A DNA stretch of 64,000 nt from positions 868,001-932,000 of the forward strand of contig NZ_AKKC02000004.1 of the NCBI RefSeq assembly GCF_000282095.2, read 5' to 3'. A model generated the notes under the pieces. It had not been told where the DNA came from, did not search any database, and was given only the letters and a program-made list of their open reading frames with translations. Source of the stretch: Rhizobium sp. CF080. Lineage in GTDB: Bacteria; Pseudomonadota; Alphaproteobacteria; Rhizobiales; Rhizobiaceae. Below are positions 16,818 to 24,223 of the stretch, piece after piece; the stretch's first letter is position 1; every line of letters begins with the position of its first letter. The position numbers were made by a program, and so were the translations under genes.

Positions 16818-18043
16818 GCCTTGTCGCGATAAAGCTTCAGCAGCGCCTTGCCATAGTCGTTGCCGTTGGGGATGCGGCTGATGACGTGGATATGGTATTT
16901 GGCCGGTTCCTCGTTGGTCAGCCACATGCCGTTGTGGTGGTCGAATTCCAGCATGATCACCGGGCTCTGGATGCGGAAATAGAAAGGGTCCTCATCGCCT
17001 GACCCGCCGATCCAGCTCCACCATGTCTCGTCGAGATGGCTTGCGATCCGCTTGAGCTGTGCTGCGCGCGGCGCGTCGGGCAGGTGCTCGATGAAGGTCT
17101 CGATCAGCTGCATCAGCTTGGTCCGCTGCGCTGTCGTGAATTCCGAGGCGCGCACGCCTTCGAGCGGGATGACCCGGTTGTCCTGAAACGCACCGCCGAG
17201 ATGGCGCTGGTCGGCGAAGTTGAAACGGCCCGGCGGCATGGCCGGGTCTTCCATCAGTTTGTAGATCGTTGCGCGGTCACGCAGCTCCGGTGCGAGCGAC
17301 TGCATGAGTTCCAGCCCCAGCCGCTCCTCATCCTCGAAAAGCGTGAAGCAATTGCCGTTGCCGCGGTCGATGATATTGGGTTCGACGCCCATGAAGGTCG
17401 GCGAGATGACGATCTGGCGGCCGATGATGAAGCAGTTGAAGCCGACATGGTGACCATAGATGCTCCAGCCCCAGGGCTCGGTTGGCGACGGTTCTCCGAA
17501 CATCAGGAAGTGATAGGTCCACTCGCTCATGATGTTGCGCAGGTCGTAGAGCTCGCCGAGATAGAGATTGGCGGAGAGCAGGTTTCTGATTTTCACGAAA
17601 CCCTTGGCACTGGTGCAGGCCGCCAGCAGGCCGAGAAAGGCCGCGTGTGATTGCTCGGACGTATTTTCCAGCCGGATTCCATAGTCGTTGAACGGGATTT
17701 CCGGATTGTACCAGCCGCGCCACTGGGGCGCATCGACCGCATGGCTGGCCTTGTCACGCTGGTTGGCATCGAGCGTCGCAAGAAACGCTTCGGCGGCCTT
17801 CACGGCGCCTTCCACCGTAAAGCCTTCGTCGGCGAGTTCGAAAAGGCCGGGCGTCGCATTGCCATCGGCGGTGATGCCGACGAAGGGTTCGGAATAACGG
17901 GTCTGCCATTCGGCGTTGAGCGCGATTGCCCGCGGCGTTTCCAGGATCGGTTTCGCATACGTAAAGGGATCGAGCCCGCGCGCCGAGAGGATGCGCGGAG
18001 AATCCGTCGGGAGAAGATTGTCGCGAAAATCCTTGGGCGTCAT
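16814..18043 (-). CDS. DUF3500 family protein
   Basis: This 409-residue protein of unknown function has no signal peptide or membrane segment. It carries the DUF3500 hallmark, an aromatic/His motif WGWSIYGHHVGFNCF, followed by acidic and His-rich segments (EFDHHNGMW and KYHIHVIS) near the C-terminus that could bind metal. GGAGGATGGAGCC precedes ATG 18043. It is divergent from the GntR gene, with the AT-rich dyad at 18124 between them, so it may be that regulator's target. Biochemical activity for the family is not known to me; its place in an aromatic locus suggests a hydrolase or oxygenase role, but this is speculation. Confidence 0.8.
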   Translation of the reverse strand: MTPKDFRDNLLPTDSPRILSARGLDPFTYAKPILETPRAIALNAEWQTRYSEPFVGITADGNATPGLFELADEGFTVEGAVKAAEAFLATLDANQRDKASHAVDAPQWRGWYNPEIPFNDYGIRLENTSEQSHAAFLGLLAACTSAKGFVKIRNLLSANLYLGELYDLRNIMSEWTYHFLMFGEPSPTEPWGWSIYGHHVGFNCFIIGRQIVISPTFMGVEPNIIDRGNGNCFTLFEDEERLGLELMQSLAPELRDRATIYKLMEDPAMPPGRFNFADQRHLGGAFQDNRVIPLEGVRASEFTTAQRTKLMQLIETFIEHLPDAPRAAQLKRIASHLDETWWSWIGGSGDEDPFYFRIQSPVIMLEFDHHNGMWLTNEEPAKYHIHVISRIPNGNDYGKALLKLYRDKA

Positions 18044-18123
18044 GGCTCCATCCTCCTCATGCGAGCGGCCGCGACGATGGCGTTGCTGCCATCGCGGTCG
18101 CCGACATTTATCGGAAAAAATCT

Positions 18124-18139
18124 ATTTTACAAATAAAAT
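18124..18139. promoter_or_regulatory. AT-rich dyad between DUF3500 and GntR genes
   Basis: ATTTTACAAATAAAAT is a perfect 6-4-6 inverted repeat. Outer arms GAAAAAA (18114-18120) and TTTTTTC (18141-18147) extend the symmetry with a one-base offset. It is the most AT-rich spot for kilobases and sits 55 bp before the GntR start. It is a candidate GntR operator overlapping divergent promoters. Confidence 0.5.
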
Positions 18140-18193
18140 CTTTTTTCTTTCGTTTCCTCGGTTTTATGCTAGAGCTTGGCCGTGGAGGCGCGC

Positions 18194-18898
18194 ATGGCAA
18201 ACAGCAAGACGGCGGAAGTTTACGAGACGCTGAAGACCGAGCTGCTGGACGGTGTCCACGCGCCGGGAGCCAAGCTTGCGATCGACCAGATCGCCGAGCG
18301 CTTCAGCGTCAATCCCGGCGCGGTGCGCGAGGCATTGTCGCGGCTCACCTCGGACCGGCTGGTGATTGCCCAGCCGCAACGCGGGTTCGTGGTCGCGCCG
18401 GTTTCGGCCGGCGACCTTCTCGATCTGACGGCCGTTCGTATCGATATCGAGACCCGTTGCCTCAGGCATTCGATCGAGCTGGGCTCGATCGAATGGGAGG
18501 GCAGGCTGCTGGGCACCTGGCATCAGCTGTCGCGTACCCAGGCGGTCGGCGGCGGGCATGCCAATCCCGAATGGGTGAAGCTGCATGGGCAATTCCATGA
18601 CGATCTCATCGCGGCCTGCGATTCCGTCTGGTGGCTGCGGCTGCGCGAGGCGCTCTACATGCAGGCCGAACGCTATCGCCGGATGATCCTGCCGCAGGCG
18701 CGCGGTGGCCGCAATGTCGAGGCCGAGCACCGGACCATCCTGGAACTCACGCTGTCGCGGGATGCCGAGCGCGCCTGTGCGGCTCTCACCGAACACCTGA
18801 ACACGACGGCGGAAATCCTGCTGTCTTCCGGCGCGGACCTGCTCGGAGAAGCGCGGTCCGGGCGCGGGGCTCTCAAGAAACAGTTGGAGGAGAACTGA
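18194..18898 (+). CDS. GntR family regulator with FCD ligand domain
   Basis: This 234-residue regulator has a FadR-type winged helix (about residues 8-70, with SVNPGAVREALSRLTSDRLV as the helix-turn-helix). An alpha-helical FCD domain follows, with the metal/ligand His residues in WVKLHGQFHDDLIAAC and AEHRTILEL. I chose ATG 18194 because GGAGG lies five bases upstream. It is immediately followed, one base after its stop, by the second IclR gene, so the two regulators are cotranscribed. The DUF3500 gene diverges from it. FCD regulators usually sense small carboxylic acids. Confidence 0.9.
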   Translation: MANSKTAEVYETLKTELLDGVHAPGAKLAIDQIAERFSVNPGAVREALSRLTSDRLVIAQPQRGFVVAPVSAGDLLDLTAVRIDIETRCLRHSIELGSIEWEGRLLGTWHQLSRTQAVGGGHANPEWVKLHGQFHDDLIAACDSVWWLRLREALYMQAERYRRMILPQARGGRNVEAEHRTILELTLSRDAERACAALTEHLNTTAEILLSSGADLLGEARSGRGALKKQLEEN

Positions 18899-18899
18899 C

Positions 18900-19757
18900 A
18901 TGCCCTATTCCAAGCCAGACGACTTCGAACTCGATGACATGGAAATGGCCGCCAACGATCCGGCGCCGAAGCGCAGTACCCGCCGCGACGAATCCGGCAC
19001 CCAGTGCATCCACCGCTCGCTTGGCGTCATGCGCCTTCTCGCAAGCGGTTCGCGACACGGCCTGAAGCTCGTCGATATCGCCGCGGCACTGGATCTTTCG
19101 CATCCCACCACCCACCGCATCCTCAAGGCACTGGAAGAGGAAGGTGTGGTCGAACGGGTGCATGGCTCGCGCCGCTATACGGTGGGCGCGGAAGCGGCCT
19201 GGCTCGGGCTTGCCGCGACCGACCGCTTCCCGATCAATGCGGCGGCCGCTCCCGTTCTCGACGGGCTTTCCAAGGCGATCGGCGACCCGGTGTTTCTCGC
19301 GGTCGCAAGCCGGCACGACACGATCTACGCCGACCGGCGGATCGGCGCTTTCCCGTCGCAGACGGTAAGGTTGTCGATCGGCGCCCGGCGTCCGCTCGGC
19401 GTCAGCATCGCGGGCCGCACGATGCTCGCCTTCATGCCGGAGCGGAAGGTGGACGAGGTGCTGACCACGAATGCGCCTCGTTTCGACGCCTATCAGTGCA
19501 ATGCCGGCATCATACTTGAGGGCATGCGGGAGGCGCGCAATCGCGGTTACCTCTGCGCCGACAGCGTCACCGCCAGCGAGAACCGGGTGATTTCGGTGCC
19601 GGTGCTCAACATGGTCGGCGCGCCCGTCGCGGCAATCAGCATCATCGCCCCGCATCACCGCCTGCCCGCCTCGCGCATTCCCCGGCTGGTGCCGATGCTG
19701 CGCGCCGCCGCCCAGGATATTTCGCGCAGCCTGACGGAGAAGGCGAAGGTCGCCTGA
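18900..19757 (+). CDS. IclR family transcriptional regulator (second of two)
   Basis: This 285-residue paralogue of the regulator encoded at 15930 has a nearly identical recognition region (HPTTHRILKALEEEGVVER and HGSRRYTVG). The shared DNA-reading helix suggests both bind the same operator. GGAGGAGAACTGAC precedes ATG 18900. It lies immediately upstream of site E (19797) and the hydrolase/SDR operon. It could bind the ATGTGAA sites as repressor or activator; no experimental basis is available from sequence. Confidence 0.9.
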   Translation: MPYSKPDDFELDDMEMAANDPAPKRSTRRDESGTQCIHRSLGVMRLLASGSRHGLKLVDIAAALDLSHPTTHRILKALEEEGVVERVHGSRRYTVGAEAAWLGLAATDRFPINAAAAPVLDGLSKAIGDPVFLAVASRHDTIYADRRIGAFPSQTVRLSIGARRPLGVSIAGRTMLAFMPERKVDEVLTTNAPRFDAYQCNAGIILEGMREARNRGYLCADSVTASENRVISVPVLNMVGAPVAAISIIAPHHRLPASRIPRLVPMLRAAAQDISRSLTEKAKVA

Positions 19758-19796
19758 ACGGTTTGCGGATGGGCGGGGGAGGTCATGTCAGCCGAC

Positions 19797-19815
19797 TTTT
19801 CGCAATGTGAACAAA
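19797..19815 (+). promoter_or_regulatory. Putative IclR-type operator, site E
   Basis: TTTTCGCAATGTGAACAAA shares its 12-base core with site A and differs by one base from site D. It lies between the second IclR gene and the dienelactone hydrolase operon, about 95 bp before the latter's start codon. Confidence 0.6.
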
Positions 19816-19909
19816 GGCCGACTGCTTCGTTGCGCCGGGACCCGGCTCGCGAAATGGTGGGGTGAACCGGTCGCAGCATCTGACCCGCACCGGAGCATCC
19901 GGGTGAGGC

Positions 19910-20638
19910 ATGACGCAGTTGCAGAGGCAGGACATCGAATATTTCCATGACGGCGTACGCATGGTCGGGGCCTTCCGGTCACCGGCGAACGATGGCCGGT
20001 CACGGCCGGGCGTGCTGGTGGTGCATGGCGCCGGCGGGCTGAACGAGCACGTCATCGGCTGCGCGGAACGCATTGCGGCACTTGGTTATGCGGTGCTGGC
20101 AATCGATCTCTGGGGCGACCGCCGGCTGCTGACCAATCCGGCTGACATCGGCCCGATGCTTGGCCGGTTCGCCGGCGACCGGGGTCTCTGGATGGGACGC
20201 TTCGAGGCGGCGCGCGTGGCTCTGGCATCCCAGCCGGGCGTCGATGAGGCGCGGATCGGGGCCGTCGGTTATTGCTTCGGTGGGGCGACGGTTCTTGAGC
20301 ATGTCCGCACGGCCGGCAGATTGCAGGGCGTCGTCAGCTTTCACGGGGGGCTCGATCTCGTCGCCGACGACTGGTCTTCCGCCGGTCGCGGGACCGCCGT
20401 GCTGATCTGCACCGGCGCCGAGGACCCGATGGCAAAGCCTGCCGATCTCGACCGGGTCCAGCATGCCATGACCGGGGCCGGCATCCGCTGGGAGGCCGAT
20501 CTCTACAGCCATGCCAAACATGCGTTCACCGAACCGGACCGGCCGGGCATGCCGCCTTTCGCCGCCTATGACGCACGGGCCGATCGCCGGTCCTGGAACG
20601 CCATGCGGTCGTTTTTCGAGGAAGTCTTCGCCGGCTGA
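19910..20638 (+). CDS. Dienelactone hydrolase family protein
   Basis: This 242-residue cytosolic alpha/beta hydrolase has a Cys nucleophile: Cys122 in VGYCFGGA, Asp172 in GAEDPM, and His204 in HAKHAFTEP. The Cys-His-Asp triad is the dienelactone hydrolase type, so it probably opens a lactone or ester formed during aromatic breakdown. It is the first gene of a four-gene unit (hydrolase, SDR, SnoaL-like, FAH) under site E. Confidence 0.87.
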   Translation: MTQLQRQDIEYFHDGVRMVGAFRSPANDGRSRPGVLVVHGAGGLNEHVIGCAERIAALGYAVLAIDLWGDRRLLTNPADIGPMLGRFAGDRGLWMGRFEAARVALASQPGVDEARIGAVGYCFGGATVLEHVRTAGRLQGVVSFHGGLDLVADDWSSAGRGTAVLICTGAEDPMAKPADLDRVQHAMTGAGIRWEADLYSHAKHAFTEPDRPGMPPFAAYDARADRRSWNAMRSFFEEVFAG

Positions 20639-20673
20639 AGGGCTGGGGATTGGAACAGGGAAGAGGAAACGGG

Positions 20674-21456
20674 ATGGATCTCGGGATCAAGGGGCGCACG
20701 GCGCTGATATGCGCCTCGTCGCAGGGGTTGGGCCTTGCCTGCGCCAGGTCGCTGGCGCGCGAAGGGGTTTCCGTGACGCTGAACGGGCGGGATGCGGCCA
20801 AGCTCGAAACCGTCGCCGCGGGTCTCCGGGCCGAAATCGAGGGCGCGGCGGTGGATTTCATCGCCGCCGACCTGACGACGACCGAAGGACGCGCCGCGAT
20901 CCTCGCCGCCAGGCCCGATGTCGACATTCTGGTGACGAACAATGCGGGTCCGCCGCCGGGCGGGCTTGAGGACTGGGACGAGGCGGCGATCCTCGGCGCG
21001 GTCGGCGCCAATTTCCTGCCGGCCATCCAACTGATGCGGGCCTATATTCCCGGCATGCAGGCGCGGCGTTTCGGCCGGATCGTCAACATCACCTCGGCCA
21101 TGGTGAAATCGCCGCATTACATGATGGGCCTGTCGACCTCGGCCCGCGCTGGCCTGACGGCGATCAGCAAGGCGATCAGCCGGTCGGTCGTCGCCGACAA
21201 CGTGACGATCAACAATATCCTGCCCGAACGCATCGACACACCGCGCCAGGAATTCATGGCGCAGCGGCTGATGAAGCAGCATGGCATCGACCGGGACGAG
21301 GCGCGCCGGCGCAGCGTCGAGACCATCGCCGCCAAGCGTTTCGGTCGGCCGGAGGAATTCGGTGATGCCTGCGCCTATCTCTGCAGTGCCCAGGCAAGTT
21401 TCATCTCCGGCCAGAACCTGCAACTGGATGGGGGCTCCTATGACGGCCTCATCTGA
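20674..21456 (+). CDS. SDR family protein with atypical active site
   Basis: This 260-residue short-chain dehydrogenase/reductase-like protein keeps NNAG and the catalytic-type Ser of NITSAM. The glycine-rich motif begins Ala-Ser-Ser (CASSQGLG) in place of T-G-x-x-x-G-x-G. The canonical Tyr-x-x-x-Lys is replaced by Ser-x-x-x-Arg in STSARAGL. Such SDRs exist as a minority class and may bind NAD(P) without classical carbonyl reduction. ATG 20674 follows AAGAGGAAACGGG. Its 3' end overlaps the next gene by 17 bases. Confidence 0.8.
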   Translation: MDLGIKGRTALICASSQGLGLACARSLAREGVSVTLNGRDAAKLETVAAGLRAEIEGAAVDFIAADLTTTEGRAAILAARPDVDILVTNNAGPPPGGLEDWDEAAILGAVGANFLPAIQLMRAYIPGMQARRFGRIVNITSAMVKSPHYMMGLSTSARAGLTAISKAISRSVVADNVTINNILPERIDTPRQEFMAQRLMKQHGIDRDEARRRSVETIAAKRFGRPEEFGDACAYLCSAQASFISGQNLQLDGGSYDGLI

Positions 21457-21856
21457 AAATCCGCGTGACGACGACATCGCGGAGATCGAGGAGACGGAAA
21501 AGGCCCGCCAGCGTGCGCTGACCTCGCTGGACGTTCCTGCGCTGGAATGGCTTCTCGCCGACGACCTGATCCATGTCCACAGCACCGGCATGGTGCACGA
21601 CAAGCGGCAGTTCATCGCGCATGTGCAGCGCATGGGCGGGTTCCGGTCGATCAAGCGCGGGCCGCTGGATATCCGCGTCGATGGACCTATCGCCCTCGTC
21701 ACCGGATCGACGGTCAACGGCGTGCGCTCGCCCGAAACCGGCGAGAATGTCGATCTGGAAGGGTTTTCGACGATCGTCATGCGCCGGGGCGAACCGGGAT
21801 GGCAGATCGTGCTTTCGCAGCTCACCCTTTTCCGCAAGGCGCCGGGCTCGACATGA
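21440..21856 (+). CDS. SnoaL/NTF2-like (DUF4440) small protein
   Basis: This 138-residue cone-fold protein has the pattern ALEWLLADDLIHVHSTGMV and a late LEGFSTIVMRR...WQIVLSQLTLF, typical of SnoaL-like/DUF4440 proteins, which act as isomerases, hydrolases or ketosteroid-isomerase relatives. ATG 21440 lies inside the end of the SDR gene in another frame; GGGGGCTCCT upstream is a modest ribosome site. Translational coupling with the SDR gene is likely. Substrate unknown. Confidence 0.8.
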   Translation: MTASSENPRDDDIAEIEETEKARQRALTSLDVPALEWLLADDLIHVHSTGMVHDKRQFIAHVQRMGGFRSIKRGPLDIRVDGPIALVTGSTVNGVRSPETGENVDLEGFSTIVMRRGEPGWQIVLSQLTLFRKAPGST

Positions 21857-21896
21857 GCGGCAGCATCCGGATATTCAATCGAGGAGGAATACCATC

Positions 21897-22751
21897 ATGA
21901 AGCTGGCTCGTTTCACCGAGGGCGGCCGCACGCGCATCGGCAAGGTCGTGGAGGAGAATGTCGTCGACCTGTCGGGGATCGAAGGCGTCGGGTCCTCGAT
22001 GCGGCAGCTGCTCGCCGATCTTGACGGCCTCCGTCCGGCGCTGGAAGCCGCGACGGCTCCGGCCTTGCCGCTTTCGACGGTCACGCTGGAAGCGCCGGTC
22101 GGCGACCCGCAGAAATTCCTCGGCATCGGCATGAACTACCGAAAACATGCGGAAGAGGCGCGGGCCGCCGGCATCCCCATTCCGACCAGCCAGCTCTGGT
22201 TCAACAAGCAGGTTTCCTGCCTCAACGGCCCGTTCGGCACGGTCACCAAGCCGTCCGTATCGGAAAAGATGGATTACGAGGTCGAACTCGGCGTCGTCAT
22301 CGGCCGCCGCTGCCGGCATGTGACGAAGGAGGACGCTCGCTCCGTCATCGCCGGTTACCTGATCGTCAACGACGTCTCGGTGCGCGACTGGCAGCACGCC
22401 ACCTTCACGCTCGGCAAGTCCTTCGACACCCATGGCCCGACCGGCCCGTGGATCACCACCGACGACGAGATCGCCGATCCGCTGGCGCTCGAAATGATGT
22501 CGATGGTCAATGGAGACGTCCGTCAGCAAGAACTGACCGATGGCATGATCTACAATATCTACGAGCAGATCGCCTATCTCTCGACGATCATGACCCTGGA
22601 GCCGGGCGATATCCTGGCGACCGGCACGCCGTCCGGCATCGGCGCGCCCACCGGACGCTTCCTGGTGCCGGGCGATGTCGTCCGGATGGAAATTACCGGG
22701 CTCGGTCATATCGAGAACCGCGTCGTCGCGGAAAAGGCGGCTGCGGAATAA
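21897..22751 (+). CDS. Fumarylacetoacetate hydrolase (FAH) family protein
   Basis: This 284-residue FAH-fold metal enzyme has an intact metal site: DYEVELGVVIG supplies two Glu and IVNDVSVRDWQ the Asp. KFLGIGMNYRKHAEE at the start of the barrel and GDILATGTPSGIG are family hallmarks. It probably hydrolyses a C-C bond in, or decarboxylates, a ring-opened product. It has the canonical Asp that the FAH encoded at 13308 lacks, so the two are likely to act on different intermediates. GAGGAGGAAT lies six bases ahead of ATG 21897. A hairpin terminator follows at 22772. Confidence 0.9.
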   Translation: MKLARFTEGGRTRIGKVVEENVVDLSGIEGVGSSMRQLLADLDGLRPALEAATAPALPLSTVTLEAPVGDPQKFLGIGMNYRKHAEEARAAGIPIPTSQLWFNKQVSCLNGPFGTVTKPSVSEKMDYEVELGVVIGRRCRHVTKEDARSVIAGYLIVNDVSVRDWQHATFTLGKSFDTHGPTGPWITTDDEIADPLALEMMSMVNGDVRQQELTDGMIYNIYEQIAYLSTIMTLEPGDILATGTPSGIGAPTGRFLVPGDVVRMEITGLGHIENRVVAEKAAAE

Positions 22752-22771
22752 CAATGCCGGGCAGAAACAGC

Positions 22772-22804
22772 AAACCGCGCCGCCGGGTCCGGGCAGCGCG
22801 GTTT
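22772..22804. terminator. Hairpin terminator between convergent units
   Basis: AAACCGCGC, 15-base loop, GCGCGGTTT form a perfect 9-bp stem followed by TGCGTTTT. It begins 21 bp after the FAH stop and ends 20 bp before the end of the - strand siderophore-interacting protein gene. It could serve the + strand unit and, through its A-rich left arm, also the opposite strand. Confidence 0.7.
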
Positions 22805-22823
22805 TGCGTTTTGGTGAGGTCCC

Positions 22824-23603
22824 TCAGTCGCCGATCGTCTCGTGGGCGTCCGCCTTGCCCTTCGCCCAGTAGCCGGAGGCCTTGATCCAGCCGAGCGGGA
22901 AGCCGCGTTTTTCGAGCAGGTGGGTCTTGACCGCGCGCGCGACCGAAGCCTCGGCTGCGATCCAGACGAAGGTTTCCGGCTCCAGCGTCACCCTTTCGAG
23001 CGCCGCGATCACGCCGGAAGCGTCCGTCGCCCGGGAAAGCGGCCGATGCACCCAGATCGTCTCGAGATTGGCCCGGGTTTCGAAGACCTGTTCTTCCTCG
23101 GGCCCGGCGACCATGCCGATGCTGACGATCGAAACGCCTTGTCCGGTTTCCTCGATGCGGCGGCCCATTGCGGGGAGGGCGGTTTCGTCGCCGATGAGGA
23201 TCCAGCGCCTGATCCCGGAAATGACGGCCGAGCCGCGGGGCCCGCCAACGGAGAGCTTGTCTCCCGGCTTTGCATCAATCGCCCATTGGGTCGCCGGGCC
23301 GGCTTCGTGAACCGCGAAGTCCAGCACCAGCGAGCGGGCCTGATTGTCATAACGGCGCGGCGTGTAATCGCGCCGTTCCGGTTCGCCGACCGCCACGGGC
23401 AGGAAAATCTTGACGTGGTCGTCCGCCCCGGCGCTGACGAAATCCGCCAGATCCTCGCCGGTCAGCGTGATGCGCAGCATTTGCGGGGTGACGTGGTCAA
23501 CGCTGGTGACAGTCAGTTCGCGCCGCTTGATTTCGTGGCGCACCCGCTCGATCTGCGGCAAGGAGGCCGTTGCCGCCAGGGCTTGCGTCGAAAGATCGTT
23601 CAT
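22824..23603 (-). CDS. Siderophore-interacting flavoprotein (SIP/ViuB family)
   Basis: This 259-residue NAD(P)H:flavin oxidoreductase-like protein would reduce Fe(III)-siderophore in the cytosol to release iron. The FAD-binding motif RRDYTPRRYD, the SVGGPRGSA loop and the C-terminal FVWIAAEASVARAVKTHL block are SIP-family signatures. It belongs functionally with the TonB and FhuBD genes of the next 11 kb. A GTCAC-AAAG-GTGAC dyad lies about 100 bp upstream; no TGA-N9-TCA box is seen. Confidence 0.9.
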   Translation of the reverse strand: MNDLSTQALAATASLPQIERVRHEIKRRELTVTSVDHVTPQMLRITLTGEDLADFVSAGADDHVKIFLPVAVGEPERRDYTPRRYDNQARSLVLDFAVHEAGPATQWAIDAKPGDKLSVGGPRGSAVISGIRRWILIGDETALPAMGRRIEETGQGVSIVSIGMVAGPEEEQVFETRANLETIWVHRPLSRATDASGVIAALERVTLEPETFVWIAAEASVARAVKTHLLEKRGFPLGWIKASGYWAKGKADAHETIGD

Positions 23604-24223
23604 CTGTGTCCTTTCATGGAATTCGGCGCTCGGTCCGCCGGATGGGACCCGCGCAGCCCGATCATCGCGTCGAGTAGCTTGACCTCCACGGTCTGCCTCA
23701 CGCAGTCACAAAGGTGACAGTTACATACTTGAATACGAAGGGCACAGGCAATGGTTTCGTGGATTCTGAACGCCAATGTCCACCAAGTGGAAGATGCGCT
23801 TTTTTGGAGTCCGTTCGGCGTGACAGTCGGTCGGCTTGAGCGTCAGATTGCGTAACGATCGGGCCTTCGCGAGATCAAATCCGGGAACGAAGCGTCGCCG
23901 GAGGGCGGGCGAGGTGTCCACGATGATCCGCAATATGGCTTGCGTTCCAGAAAGTCGAAATACCAATAAAATGGCATCCCTTGCTAGCCCGCCAGAGTTA
24001 GCTCTGCGGTGTAACGCGATTGAGGCAAGCGACTGGATTCCGGACTCCAGTCGCAAGGCGGGACCATTGCTGATGGTGGGGGTCTTCCCGCACCGCCATC
24101 ATGGTTTGCTACTGGTGATTCGTATATCCACCAGACGATCTATGTTTGCGCTGATAAGAACGGCGCCCGCCTGCCGCACGCTTTACGGCGCGGCCGGCTT
24201 CCGCAAATGGCCTCGCCCACGCT
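23604..24223. other. 620-bp gap without a recognisable gene
   Basis: Frames on both strands are short and show no family pattern, and base composition is less GC-rich than the neighbouring genes. It holds the dyad at 23705 (probable control of the SIP gene) and otherwise nothing I can name. It may be a decayed gene. Confidence 0.45.
23705..23718. promoter_or_regulatory. Dyad upstream of the SIP gene
   Basis: GTCAC, AAAG, GTGAC is a perfect 5-4-5 inverted repeat about 100 bp upstream of the siderophore-interacting protein start. It is not a classical Fur or IRO box; the binding factor is unknown. Confidence 0.35.
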
